This document shows, piece after piece, positions 7,900 through 15,334 of a stretch of DNA of 60,399 nt. The notes beneath the pieces were generated by a model. It made no database searches and had not been told where the DNA came from. It worked only from the letters and a program-made list of their open reading frames with translations. This stretch comes from a virus. Location: IMG/VR virus record IMGVR_UViG_3300047470_000247, positions 1 to 60,399 of that record. The stretch is one strand, 5' to 3'. Made by a program: the position numbers and the translations under genes. Position 1 is the first letter of the stretch; every line of letters starts with the position of its first letter.

Positions 7900-8357
7900 G
7901 CTGCGACCTTCACCTGGTGCCAAGCGCCGGCGGCGTAGAACAACTTCGCGGCGAGTGCCTCATCAAGTGACACTTCCGTAGGAACGGCGATCCACCCCGA
8001 TGCCACCAGGTGGCTCGGATTGCAGCTGTTTCGCAGCTCCAGGTAGTAATGCTCGATGGCATCCGTCAGGCGTTCCACTTTGTGGATGCCCTCCGGCGAG
8101 ATCTCCACCGACTTGACGTACTCGACACCGCGCTCGTCTCGACACATGGCGCTGAGGTAGATCGTCCAGTGGTAGGAGAAGTCGAACAGGGCGTTGGCGA
8201 TGGCCAGGCTCCGGATCTGCCGGCAGCTCTTCCAGTTCGCCATGATCTGCGCGCCGCTGGGGTCGATATTCACGACCGCTACGTGATTGGTTCGTAGCAA
8301 TGCCCGGCAGCTTCGTTCAGCCCGGGCGAAGCCGTTGTTGGGCTTGCGCTTGCTCAT
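7896..8357 (-). CDS. Hypothetical phage protein
   Basis: A 153-aa protein with a central hydrophobic and aromatic segment (ANALFDFSYHWTIYLSAM) and a basic start. It resembles unassigned proteins of Pseudomonas prophage early operons. GGAGG lies upstream of the ATG, and ATGA overlaps join it to genes on both sides, so it is part of a tightly coupled run down from recT. Confidence 0.75.
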   Translation of the reverse strand: MSKRKPNNGFARAERSCRALLRTNHVAVVNIDPSGAQIMANWKSCRQIRSLAIANALFDFSYHWTIYLSAMCRDERGVEYVKSVEISPEGIHKVERLTDAIEHYYLELRNSCNPSHLVASGWIAVPTEVSLDEALAAKLFYAAGAWHQVKVAA

Positions 8358-8596
8358 AACGCCTCCGCGAGTTTCCGCAGCGCCTTGCGCTCAACCGCAG
8401 TGATGGCCGGGCGGCGGCGCTTGAGCACCGTTTCAGGATCGATTTTTGTGGAGCGCTCAGCCGGTGGTGGATTGATTTGAGCGGGCTCCGATCTGGAGAA
8501 GCGCCCGCCCGCGGCCATGTGCTGTTCGACCTGACTGGAAAGCTCCAGCGCTTTCTCGCGCCGGAACTCGATGTCGTATTTAAGGTTGCTGATCAT
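8354..8596 (-). CDS. Small hypothetical phage protein
   Basis: An 80-aa, charged, helix-rich protein with a proline-rich middle and a basic C-terminal helix (VERKALRKLAEAL). It is coupled by ATGA overlaps to the exonuclease gene upstream and the 153-aa gene downstream. Sitting directly behind the RecT/YqaJ pair, it may be an accessory of recombination, but nothing in the sequence shows this. Confidence 0.7.
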   Translation of the reverse strand: MISNLKYDIEFRREKALELSSQVEQHMAAGGRFSRSEPAQINPPPAERSTKIDPETVLKRRRPAITAVERKALRKLAEAL

Positions 8597-10251
8597 GCGG
8601 CTACCTTCACCAGCCTCACGCCGGCCATGCTGAAGTTGGAACCCTGGTCCGCGACAAGTGCGTCGAGCGCTTCCCAGTTGACGGACAGGACCGACAGAGG
8701 GGCCTGGCCGTAAGCCACGGCTTTGACCAGCGCTTCCAGATCGAAGACTTCAGCCTGCAAATTCACAGGATGGGTGGCTGGTGCTGTCACCGGTTTGGAT
8801 GCAGCCTGTTGAACCGCGCCGGCAGCTCTTACTGGCGCCGGCGTCACAGTAGGTGCGGATGTCACAACCGGCGCAGGCTCAACAACAACCGTGGCGGCCT
8901 GCTTCGCCTTGTCCTCTTCGGCGATCCGCTGCAGCCCCTCCTCACGAATCCGCTTACGAATGGCTTCGGCTTTCTCTTCCTCGGCTTTCTCATGTTCCGA
9001 GATCCGAAATTTGATCAACGTCACCAGGTCGTCATTGGCCTTCGTTACCAACTGCTGAATGTCGCTGAACAGGAAGGCATGGTCGGCGGCGAGCTCGGCC
9101 AAGCTGGTCAGGTTCAGACGAATGCAGTCAGCCGCCTGGCTGGCATCGATCTTCGCTCGGGCCAGCTCGGTATCAACGGCATCCTGCAGGCTGGCGATGG
9201 TGCGCTTGTTCTTCATGGCGCCCGCGAAGTCCGCAGTCGCCGTCGGCAGCGTCACTTTGCCCAGGGTCTTGTTGATCGCCGCGACGTGATCAGTCAGCGC
9301 CTGCTCGGCCTTCTGCTTGATGTTGGTCTTGACCAGCAACTCTTGAGCCTTCACCAGCTTGTCGACCTTCAGACGAGTTTCCCGGGCGTGCTTGCTGATG
9401 CGATCCAGCGAGCAGAACAGTTCGTCGATGGTCTGGGTTTGCGACAGCGCCTGCTTCTTTGCCGCCGTCACGGCGTCTTCAACATCGCTGCACCACTTCA
9501 CGGCCTTTTTCGCATCCGCGAAGTCCTGGTCAGTGGCCAGTGTAGTTTTCACCGAGTCGATGACGGCCAGAGCCGATTCCTCAAACACTTTCAGGTTGCT
9601 GGCGGTAACCATGCCGGTCAGTTCAATGCGCAGCGCCGGCAGCTCGTCCGGGGCCTTGCCGACGACAATTGACGGTGCATCTGCCACTTCGTGACCTGCG
9701 AGATCCGCCTCGAACTGTTTCCAGCCTTCGACTAACTGCGCCGCACGGCCGGCGACCGGGCGATATTCCATGCTGACGAAGTTCTCGGCGGTGCCGTCGG
9801 AACAAACGAAGATCACGCGCTCGGCGCCGCTCACCAGAAGCTGCTGCTCGAGTTGCCAGTAGTAGTGCGGGGCCAGGTCTTCCGCCTTCACCTGAGCGAC
9901 CAGCGATTCGTTCCAGAGCTTGTGCTCGAATAGCGTCTCACCGAGCATCGTCGCGCCGTCCATCGAGGCGAGCAGGTTGCCCTTGGTGCCTACGACCGGA
10001 TACAGCTCTTCGCCGATTATCGCTTCCACCAGCGGCCGGGCCAGGGCCTCAGTGGCGTGCCCTCTGTCGAAGATATGCTGCTGCGACGGGGTCACGTCAG
10101 GCGCAATGCCGGTCTTCTTCAGGGTCAGCAGGTCGGTGCGGGTCTGATACTTCGAGGCGCCCATCATTGCTGGCGCTTCGGATGCGGTGAAATGCTGGGC
10201 GCGGAGGGCGTGCCACTCGGCGGAGCCTTGAGCTACGTTATGAATTTTCAT
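8593..10251 (-). CDS. YqaJ-family phage exonuclease
   Basis: A 552-aa protein. The N-terminal about 210 residues match the YqaJ/lambda-exo nuclease family: GSAEWHALRAQHFTASEAP at the start, the E-x-K pair in LFEHKLWN and the YYWQLEQQLLV helix. It would resect double-stranded ends for the annealing protein encoded next to it. The C-terminal 340 residues are unusual: a long helical region rich in Lys, Glu and Ala, then a Pro/Ala/Val linker (APTVTPAPVRAAG) and a short terminal domain. Its start overlaps the recT stop (ATGA). Confidence 0.9.
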   Translation of the reverse strand: MKIHNVAQGSAEWHALRAQHFTASEAPAMMGASKYQTRTDLLTLKKTGIAPDVTPSQQHIFDRGHATEALARPLVEAIIGEELYPVVGTKGNLLASMDGATMLGETLFEHKLWNESLVAQVKAEDLAPHYYWQLEQQLLVSGAERVIFVCSDGTAENFVSMEYRPVAGRAAQLVEGWKQFEADLAGHEVADAPSIVVGKAPDELPALRIELTGMVTASNLKVFEESALAVIDSVKTTLATDQDFADAKKAVKWCSDVEDAVTAAKKQALSQTQTIDELFCSLDRISKHARETRLKVDKLVKAQELLVKTNIKQKAEQALTDHVAAINKTLGKVTLPTATADFAGAMKNKRTIASLQDAVDTELARAKIDASQAADCIRLNLTSLAELAADHAFLFSDIQQLVTKANDDLVTLIKFRISEHEKAEEEKAEAIRKRIREEGLQRIAEEDKAKQAATVVVEPAPVVTSAPTVTPAPVRAAGAVQQAASKPVTAPATHPVNLQAEVFDLEALVKAVAYGQAPLSVLSVNWEALDALVADQGSNFSMAGVRLVKVAA

Positions 10252-11063
10252 GCGGATTCTCCGTCGAGGGCTTTGAGGTTGGTGATGGTTTCGATCTGGT
10301 CATCGCGCAGCGAGTATTTGCTGCTGACGTTGACGATGATGTGTTCCGGACTGGTGCGGCCGGCGTCGATCAGCGGCTGCCACTTTTCAATGTTTTCAGC
10401 CAACAGCTCGTCGGGATAAGGAGGCTTCGCGTCCTGATCTGGCTGGGCCTGCCGAGAGGGCGAGACATCCCTTGCGGCCTCCTCGAACGACTTGCCTTCC
10501 ATTTCGTCGGCGGTGGGAGCCGATCCGACTTCGGGGAAGGCTTTGCGCAGAGCCTGGGCCTCGGCGCACTTGGCGAGCTGGGCAAAGGCCCGGCGCTTCC
10601 ACATGGCGTTAGGTGCGATGGTGTCTTTGCCGGAGGTTGCGTAGTTCTCCAGCCAGCGCTCGCTGGCAGTAAACTCGGCGACGAGCCCGTTCGACATCTG
10701 GCGCTTTACTGTCACCCGGCACCACTCTGGGTAGGTGACTTCAACGCCCGCCAGCTTTGTGGTGATCGATGGCCCGAACTCAGGGTCGCTGATGCCGGCG
10801 TATTGTCCGGTGCGCGCCGCCTGAATTCGGTAGAGGCCAATCCCCGGCATCACCACGTCGACCATCCCGCGGCCTTTCTGGTAAACCGGAACGATGTGGA
10901 CCGGCTTCAGCATTGGGTCCAGGTGCGCGGCCTGGCAGTAGGCCAAGACCATTACGACCGAGTTATGCGCGGCGCCCGGGTACAGGCTGCCACTCAAAAC
11001 CTCGACCAGTGCTGCCTCGGACATGGCCGGCGCGTGGTCGACCTGTTTCATTACTGCGGACAT
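10248..11063 (-). CDS. recT: RecT/Bet-family single-strand annealing protein
   Basis: A 271-aa annealing protein that pairs single strands produced by the adjacent YqaJ nuclease. Family-like blocks are GIGLYRIQAARTGQYAGISD, the KRQ...FTASERWLENYA region and MWKRRAFAQLAKCAEAQALRK. The start at 11063 has AAGGA six bases upstream; the frame is open to 11171 but without a site. The Pro/Asp-rich linker near residue 190 precedes a variable C-terminus. Confidence 0.9.
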   Translation of the reverse strand: MSAVMKQVDHAPAMSEAALVEVLSGSLYPGAAHNSVVMVLAYCQAAHLDPMLKPVHIVPVYQKGRGMVDVVMPGIGLYRIQAARTGQYAGISDPEFGPSITTKLAGVEVTYPEWCRVTVKRQMSNGLVAEFTASERWLENYATSGKDTIAPNAMWKRRAFAQLAKCAEAQALRKAFPEVGSAPTADEMEGKSFEEAARDVSPSRQAQPDQDAKPPYPDELLAENIEKWQPLIDAGRTSPEHIIVNVSSKYSLRDDQIETITNLKALDGESA

Positions 11064-11106
11064 GGGGAATCCTTGCCGCGATGCACGCAGCGATTGAAGG
11101 TGTGGG

Positions 11107-11223
11107 TTATTGAGTGAGTTGGCCGGAGTAGGCGCTTGCCAGCATCCAGGCAGTGAAGAGCAGAAGGGCAATGGCGGATCCGCGCCAGGTGTAGAGGCGC
11201 TTTGCGCGTTGGTAGGGAGTCAT
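11107..11223 (-). CDS. Small membrane protein (38 aa)
   Basis: A 38-aa ORF with a basic N-terminus (MTPYQRAKRLYTWRG) and one clear membrane helix (SAIALLLFTAWMLASAY). Its ATG overlaps the stop of the upstream 56-aa gene (ATGA). The arrangement fits an N-in single-span peptide. Its function is unknown; tiny membrane proteins in early operons can act as inhibitors or exclusion factors. Confidence 0.6.
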   Translation of the reverse strand: MTPYQRAKRLYTWRGSAIALLLFTAWMLASAYSGQLTQ

Positions 11224-11390
11224 GGCCGCGGCCTCACGGCAATCCGCCCGGTCTTGATGGCCGCCACAAGTTGCGGCGGCAGGGCAGAGACCGGCAATTC
11301 ACGGGGAAGGCCTGCGCCGATGACCGCCAGACTTCGCTCGATCTCGTCGAGCTGCTCGTCGATCAGCGTTTTAACCGGTGGCGTACTCAT
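11220..11390 (-). CDS. Small hypothetical phage protein (56 aa)
   Basis: A 56-aa protein (MSTPPVKTLIDEQLDEIERS at the start). The start at 11390 has GGAG five bases upstream and overlaps the stop of the 63-aa gene by ATGA. Helical N-terminal half, basic C-terminus. Part of the coupled run upstream of recT. Confidence 0.65.
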   Translation of the reverse strand: MSTPPVKTLIDEQLDEIERSLAVIGAGLPRELPVSALPPQLVAAIKTGRIAVRPRP

Positions 11391-11578
11391 GCGAACTCCT
11401 TGCGCTGCCTGCAATGCTTCAGCAGGCGCTGACAGTAGTGGCTGAATTCTTCGAGGGTGATCAACTGATCCGTCATCAGGTTGGTGATGATCTGCTGAAC
11501 CAGAATGCTGTTGCCGGGCGGGCTGTCGGGATGCGCAAGGCTATCCAGCGATTCGTCGATGAGGATGTGCGGGCTCAT
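11387..11578 (-). CDS. Small hypothetical phage protein (63 aa)
   Basis: A 63-aa protein with a helical centre (QQIITNLMTDQLITLEEF) and a basic Cys/His-containing tail (HYCQRLLKHCRQRK). It is joined to its neighbours by TGATG and ATGA overlaps. No family is recognised. Confidence 0.65.
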   Translation of the reverse strand: MSPHILIDESLDSLAHPDSPPGNSILVQQIITNLMTDQLITLEEFSHYCQRLLKHCRQRKEFA

Positions 11579-11973
11579 CAGTCGACATCCTCCCGCGCTT
11601 GCTCCACGGCCAGATCAAACCAAGGCTCGACCAGTTCCAGGGCGATGTCCTGAAGGTCGTGCGGGCCGAGTAGTTTTTCCGCGGAGCCCCTGACGTTGCC
11701 GCCCTTGATCGCAGCGATGACCAGCTGGGCAAAGAGGTCTTCGTCGTCCTCCCCGTCGATCTGGCGCTGATTCAGCTGCGCCTGAATCTTGCCGAGGAAC
11801 TCCGCGTACCCGATCACCTTCGTTTGGCTGCGAGTGCGAATCACAACGTCACAGCCCAGCACCAGTTGCTCTGCGGCGTTGTATGACCAATTGTCTGCGG
11901 ACTCATCACGCGCTGAGGTGTCATCAGGGGTCATGTGGTCCCAGCGGGACTGTGCTGCTGCGAGTGCGTTCAT
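11578..11973 (-). CDS. Hypothetical phage protein
   Basis: A 131-aa acidic protein. GGAGG lies upstream of the ATG. The middle is helical with a QRQIDGEDDEDLFAQ stretch and the C-terminus is rich in Asp and Glu. It belongs to the leftward operon and has no recognised motif. Confidence 0.7.
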   Translation of the reverse strand: MNALAAAQSRWDHMTPDDTSARDESADNWSYNAAEQLVLGCDVVIRTRSQTKVIGYAEFLGKIQAQLNQRQIDGEDDEDLFAQLVIAAIKGGNVRGSAEKLLGPHDLQDIALELVEPWFDLAVEQAREDVD

Positions 11974-11994
11974 GGTCGCCTCCAGAGTGGCGGG

Positions 11995-12297
11995 TTACTC
12001 GGTGAGCGGGGCGGGGAGTGGCTGCCAATGGGTCACTTCGTCGCCAGCAGTCAGCACCTGGTGCCAAGCGGTGTCGTACTCAGGATCATCGCGAAGCACG
12101 TACCAGCCAGTGACGTAGATCCGACCTTCTTCGTCAGCGTCGTCTTCCTCGCTGTAAAGCTCCTTGTTTTGCAGGAAGCTCGCGGCAAACACATAGGGCT
12201 TGCCATCGCTTGCCCGCTTCACCGCGACGATTACTTCTTCGTCAGAATCGTCAAGTTGCTCTGGCAGCCTGTCGCTGCACTTGATCCAATCGCTCAT
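11995..12297 (-). CDS. DUF551 family protein
   Basis: A 100-aa protein matching the short phage family DUF551: WIKCSDRLPE near the start and the terminal VTHWQPLPAP signature, with an insert of acidic residues between. The function of the family is unknown. GGAGG precedes the ATG. Confidence 0.8.
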   Translation of the reverse strand: MSDWIKCSDRLPEQLDDSDEEVIVAVKRASDGKPYVFAASFLQNKELYSEEDDADEEGRIYVTGWYVLRDDPEYDTAWHQVLTAGDEVTHWQPLPAPLTE

Positions 12298-12318
12298 GGC
12301 GACCTCCAGCGTTTGGGG

Positions 12319-12591
12319 TTAGACAGTGGCTTTGGCGATTGCGGCTTCTGCGTCAGCCAGGGCGGCGTGGTACTTGCAGAGGTGTGCGGCGCCGATCTTG
12401 GCCAGGCCAACCAAGTTGATCAGGCTTTCCAGCAGATCCGGCGCCGCGACGATCATCTTGGCATCTGACTCGGTCGCTACAAGGTCGCCTTGGTAGTGCG
12501 GACCGTCGACTGGGGCGCCCAGCGAAAGCCAAATAGAGCCATCGTTACGGACGCCGTAGTTCCACGGCCTAGGCGTGTGCTTCGTTTCCAT
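12319..12591 (-). CDS. Small phage protein with C-terminal AAPDLLE helix
   Basis: A 90-aa protein starting METKHTPRPW at 12591, where GGAGAGAG lies upstream. The pattern TPRPW at the N-terminus plus DAKMIVAAPDLLESL in the second half is common among phage and enterobacterial small proteins of unknown role. Confidence 0.75.
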   Translation of the reverse strand: METKHTPRPWNYGVRNDGSIWLSLGAPVDGPHYQGDLVATESDAKMIVAAPDLLESLINLVGLAKIGAAHLCKYHAALADAEAAIAKATV

Positions 12592-12693
12592 GACTCTCTC
12601 CATTCGTGGGCTCACCTGTATTCGTCAACACTCATGCCTTCCGCTGGTTGCCGTTGGGCGCGGGGTGAGTGCTGACGGGTAAATTGAATTTGG

Positions 12694-13053
12694 TTAGGTG
12701 GCAGCCATTGAGGTTGCTTTGCGTCCCGATTGCAGATCGCTGGCGTGGGCGCTGTACTTCCTGGCATTGCATTCGTAATACTCTTGCAGGGTGCGAAGAG
12801 CGCGAGCGAGAGTTCCATCATTTGCGGTGTGAAGCCAAGGCGATCTAGTTCCGTAGCCGGCACTTTTGACTTGATAACTCGTGCCGTGATCATCCTCACG
12901 CCGCTCTACGTACAGAGTCGAAAGTCGGTTTGAGCCGCTGCTTTGGATTCCGGTCGCGATAAACACGATGTCCGAATCCTTGCCTTTGTGGATGGTCCAG
13001 CTGTATCCGGGCATTATTTTTAATAACTCAGCCCTGAATTCTGATCGCTTCAT
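12694..13053 (-). CDS. Hypothetical phage protein
   Basis: A 119-aa protein with a basic, aromatic N-terminus and a central beta-rich part (LSTLYVERREDDHGTSYQVK). GGAG lies eight bases upstream of the ATG. It is the first gene downstream (on the minus strand) of the 827-bp untranslated stretch, so its leader may carry the structured RNA at 13611-13769. Confidence 0.7.
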   Translation of the reverse strand: MKRSEFRAELLKIMPGYSWTIHKGKDSDIVFIATGIQSSGSNRLSTLYVERREDDHGTSYQVKSAGYGTRSPWLHTANDGTLARALRTLQEYYECNARKYSAHASDLQSGRKATSMAAT

Positions 13054-13880
13054 GAGTGTTCTCCGTGGCCTGGTTCAGGGTGAGTGCTGACGTAATAGAG
13101 GTGGGGAGGGGGGAAGGGAGTCCAGGCCCGCTACTGGCGACGGCCTGGGTGTGCAGCTTCAGCAATGTGCGATGTCGTTCGGTTGGGCCTACCGGTCCCC
13201 GGTTGATGCGCGGTCACATCCTCGGCCCTGCTTTCCGCTGCCTGTCAGGGTGTTGGGCGCAGCCTTCAGGCTTACTGCGCCACGCAGATGGATCGTTGGT
13301 CTACTTCATGGGGCGATCTCCTATCGCTCGCTCACTGGGCAGGCAGTGGCCACCTATTGAATGAGTGCAGATGGCCGGGCGCGAATTCGGCGAGAGCGGG
13401 CCCTTTCGGAACGACCTATCTGGCGCCGTATTAACCTGCGTTTCTCCAGGGCCGCCGAAGCGTTCAACCCGGCTTTCAACGCCGCATCTGCTTGCCGGTT
13501 ACGTCTCCGGCGCCGAGTTCCACGGCCGTGTTCAGTTCCTCCTGACTTAAGTGCACCCTCGGTCAGATGATTTGATGCAGGTGGGCGGTTATAGGCCGCA
13601 GTTTCGTCCGCATCGGGGTGTAATCTATCCACCAGGGCGCTACCCCTGCTTACTTCCGCTACGCACATCTTTTACGTACACGTCCGCAGACTCTCGGACA
13701 CAGCGGCTTGCGCGGTCTTATCTCTCGCTGCGTTGCAGGCGCTTGCCACGGATAGATCACACCCCGATGCGCTCTCATAGAGAGGATCGGGTGGGTAAAC
13801 CGGATTAGTCCTGACCATCCAGGACCTCAACCATCACCGGTATAGGGCAGTTATCGTCAGGCTGACGTGGCGCTGGTTGT
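13054..13880 (-). other. 827-bp stretch without a convincing gene; hairpin-rich
   Basis: No frame here has both a ribosome site and protein-like composition. Arg/Pro-rich frames are open on both strands but look like by-products of high GC. On the minus strand the stretch contains a 7-bp stem hairpin at 13256-13281, the 20-bp inverted repeat at 13611-13630/13750-13769 with nested stems, and a hairpin at 13763-13791 that competes with one arm. It is probably an untranslated part of the PL transcript. Confidence 0.55.
13611..13769 (-). ncRNA. Candidate structured RNA, about 159 nt
   Basis: Arms 13611-13630 and 13750-13769 pair over 20 bp; the single departure is A-C in plus sense but G-U in minus-strand RNA, so the helix is unbroken only on the minus strand. 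Nested stems follow: 13645-13649 with 13735-13739, 13656-13660 with 13702-13706, and 13682-13686 with 13695-13699 (8-nt loop). A hairpin at 13763-13791 shares bases with the outer arm, so two exclusive folds are possible. No known RNA family is recognised. Confidence 0.45.
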
Positions 13881-14153
13881 TCAGTCGTCTTCGCCTTGAG
13901 CGAGCATCTTTTCGATGTCCGCGGCGGCTGGCTTCTTCCAGTTCTTGATCACTCCCGTTTCCAGATCGATGTTCAGGATCAGGTAGTCGCCGTAGTGGTT
14001 GCCCGGAAAGAAGTCCGGCACGTACCCTTCGTAGCTGCCCACCTCTTCGCCCTGCGCATCCTTCAAACCGGCCGCGAAGCCGTCGCGCAACTTGATGTGC
14101 AGGTGTAATTCGATCACGTCGATCTGCACCGTTTTCTGCTGGTTGATCTGCAT
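13881..14153 (-). CDS. Hypothetical phage protein
   Basis: A 90-aa protein with a beta-rich N-terminus (QKTVQIDVIELHLHIKL) and a central GSYEGYVPDFFPGNHYGDYL stretch followed by an acidic tail. GGAG precedes the ATG at 14153. Related short proteins occur near the start of leftward operons in Pseudomonas phages. No function is assigned. Confidence 0.75.
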   Translation of the reverse strand: MQINQQKTVQIDVIELHLHIKLRDGFAAGLKDAQGEEVGSYEGYVPDFFPGNHYGDYLILNIDLETGVIKNWKKPAAADIEKMLAQGEDD

Positions 14154-14217
14154 GCTTGTATCTCCGGTTGTTTTCCCAATGCACCCGGGTGACCAGGTGC
14201 ATCAGTGAAAAGGTCCG

Positions 14218-14424
14218 TCACGCATACATCCTCACGGTGATGTAGCCGTTGCTCGCCACAATCCGCTCCCACCGATTGAAGAAGACGATGCTTCCGAACT
14301 TGTCGATAGCTGCCTGCTTCACCTTGCTCATCACGTCGTCAGGGCGCTCGCCATCCTCTGGCAGTGCAAGCCACTCAAGGCGCTTGCCGTTGCTGAGGTG
14401 TGAATCGATATTGAACTGAGCCAT
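14218..14424 (-). CDS. Small hypothetical phage protein, first gene of the PL operon
   Basis: A 68-aa protein (MAQFNIDSHLSNGKRLEWLA at the start). GGGAGG lies upstream of the ATG. As the first gene after the boxA leader it occupies the place of lambda N, but it is not visibly Arg-rich like N proteins; any antitermination role is only positional inference. Confidence 0.7.
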   Translation of the reverse strand: MAQFNIDSHLSNGKRLEWLALPEDGERPDDVMSKVKQAAIDKFGSIVFFNRWERIVASNGYITVRMYA

Positions 14425-14738
14425 TTCGCTTTCCTCCCTTGGATTTCCAAAACGCCCGGTCGCCCAGGCGCTTCAGTAAATCGTTCGGTCTTTCTTGCCG
14501 CCGTTATTCGCCACGGTTGGCTTGGCTGCCTTTCGGCTGTCTCGCTACACGTCTGCCGGGTTTCCCCACCACTGCCCGTCGTCGCACATTTCGTGTCCGA
14601 TGCTGTTACGGGTGGCTGCGTAGCTTTGCGTCCTCCATGTGGGAGTCCGGCCAGTTCCAGAGCTGGCGTGGCATCGACTATTTGTTGCTCGCACTTACCG
14701 GTTGGAACCTGGGGTAGTCGATGGCGAGGATCCTGAGT
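14425..14738 (-). other. Untranslated leader of the leftward operon
   Basis: Between boxA and the first gene there are 314 bp without a credible ORF. On the minus strand it can form a 9-bp stem (14672-14680 with 14715-14723) and short hairpins with GAAA loops. A long structured leader right after boxA recalls nut or put antitermination RNA, but no boxB-like tight hairpin directly follows boxA. Confidence 0.5.
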
Positions 14739-14750
14739 TGTTAAAGAGCG
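14739..14750 (-). promoter_or_regulatory. boxA antitermination element
   Basis: The minus strand reads CGCTCTTTAACA, the textbook boxA consensus bound as RNA by NusB-S10. It lies about 60 bp downstream of the PL -10 box, the lambda nutL arrangement. This suggests that leftward transcription is processive through terminators. Confidence 0.75.
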
Positions 14751-14809
14751 GCGGGTCTCTCGACCCTTCGCTGCCGGTCCCGATGTGGGGACTGGGTTGC
14801 GATGGAGCG

Positions 14810-14852
14810 AAGATAAGCCAATGCCTAATGACTGTAAATAGGTAATGCCTAA
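14810..14852 (-). promoter_or_regulatory. PL promoter with two repressor operators
   Basis: On the minus strand TTTACA (14833-14838) and TATCTT (14810-14815) are separated by 17 bp. Two 15-bp operator-like sites overlap it: TAAGCCAATGCCTAA at 14814-14828 and ATAGGTAATGCCTAA at 14838-14852. They share the CCTWA half-site with sites at the cI-cro boundary, so one repressor probably controls both. Confidence 0.75.
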
Positions 14853-14935
14853 TTATTCTCAAATTCTTTGCCTCGTAGGAAAAGCTCTGACTCTGGGTAG
14901 GAATTTGGAAAGCGCTGAGATAAGCTTTGCTAAAC

Positions 14936-14951
14936 CTGTATGGATATCCAG
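14936..14951 (+). promoter_or_regulatory. LexA (SOS) box of the phage DUF1654 gene
   Basis: CTGTATGGATATCCAG is a CTG-N10-CAG palindrome very close to the Pseudomonas LexA consensus. It ends 16 bp before the DUF1654 start, so SOS induction should turn this gene on independently of the phage repressor. Confidence 0.8.
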
Positions 14952-14967
14952 TATTAGGAGTTCGGGA

Positions 14968-15285
14968 ATGGCGAAGGCGAAAAAACAAGAAAAGCCGGTA
15001 GTGCGGCACGAGGTAAGCGGGATAGAGCGGCTTGGTCTGAGAGTCTCGTCAATGATCAATCACCCGGTTGCGCAGATTCAGCGCTGGGTAACGATCCATC
15101 GCCTGGACACGGACGGAGATCGGGAGTGGGAGGAGGTGATGGGACTGCTATCCGAAACGGACGGTATAGACATGACATTCAACGACGATGAGTCGGTGAC
15201 GCTGAGATGGGAGGTTCAGGCCGAAGAAGATCGCGTGATCGACGTGGAGGATGTGCTGGAGGTGGAGGAGGTCGCGCCTTTCTGA
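14968..15285 (+). CDS. DUF1654 family protein, SOS-controlled
   Basis: A 105-aa protein. Residues about 18-80 align well with the host DUF1654 protein encoded at 59419-59658: GLRV, IN-P-AQ, RL and EWE occur at the same spacing, as do a late acidic pair and a Trp-Val. The basic N-terminal tail (MAKAKKQEK) and acidic C-terminal tail are extra. The start at 14968 follows TAGGAG by seven bases. With its LexA box and its own terminator it forms an isolated unit. DUF1654 has no established reaction; a DNA-damage-linked regulatory role is inferred. Confidence 0.85.
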   Translation: MAKAKKQEKPVVRHEVSGIERLGLRVSSMINHPVAQIQRWVTIHRLDTDGDREWEEVMGLLSETDGIDMTFNDDESVTLRWEVQAEEDRVIDVEDVLEVEEVAPF

Positions 15286-15293
15286 GTACGCAA

Positions 15294-15319
15294 AAAAGCC
15301 CGCTCGATGGCGGGCTTTT
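15294..15319. terminator. Bidirectional terminator
   Basis: A 10-bp stem AAAAGCCCGC/GCGGGCTTTT with a 6-nt loop lies between the DUF1654 gene (plus) and the DUF6941-like gene (minus). T-runs in both directions let it end both units. Confidence 0.85.
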
Positions 15320-15334
15320 GAATTATTTGGCTTT

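Noticed and set aside
12612-12899. A 95-aa minus-strand frame overlapping the 119-aa gene
   Set aside because: The 119-aa gene has GGAG and a better start; this frame has neither.
13354-13668. A 104-aa Arg-rich minus-strand frame in the untranslated stretch
   Set aside because: No ribosome site at its start, heavy Arg bias, and it overlaps one arm of the inverted repeat. A short frame starting at GTG near 13567 is also too weak.
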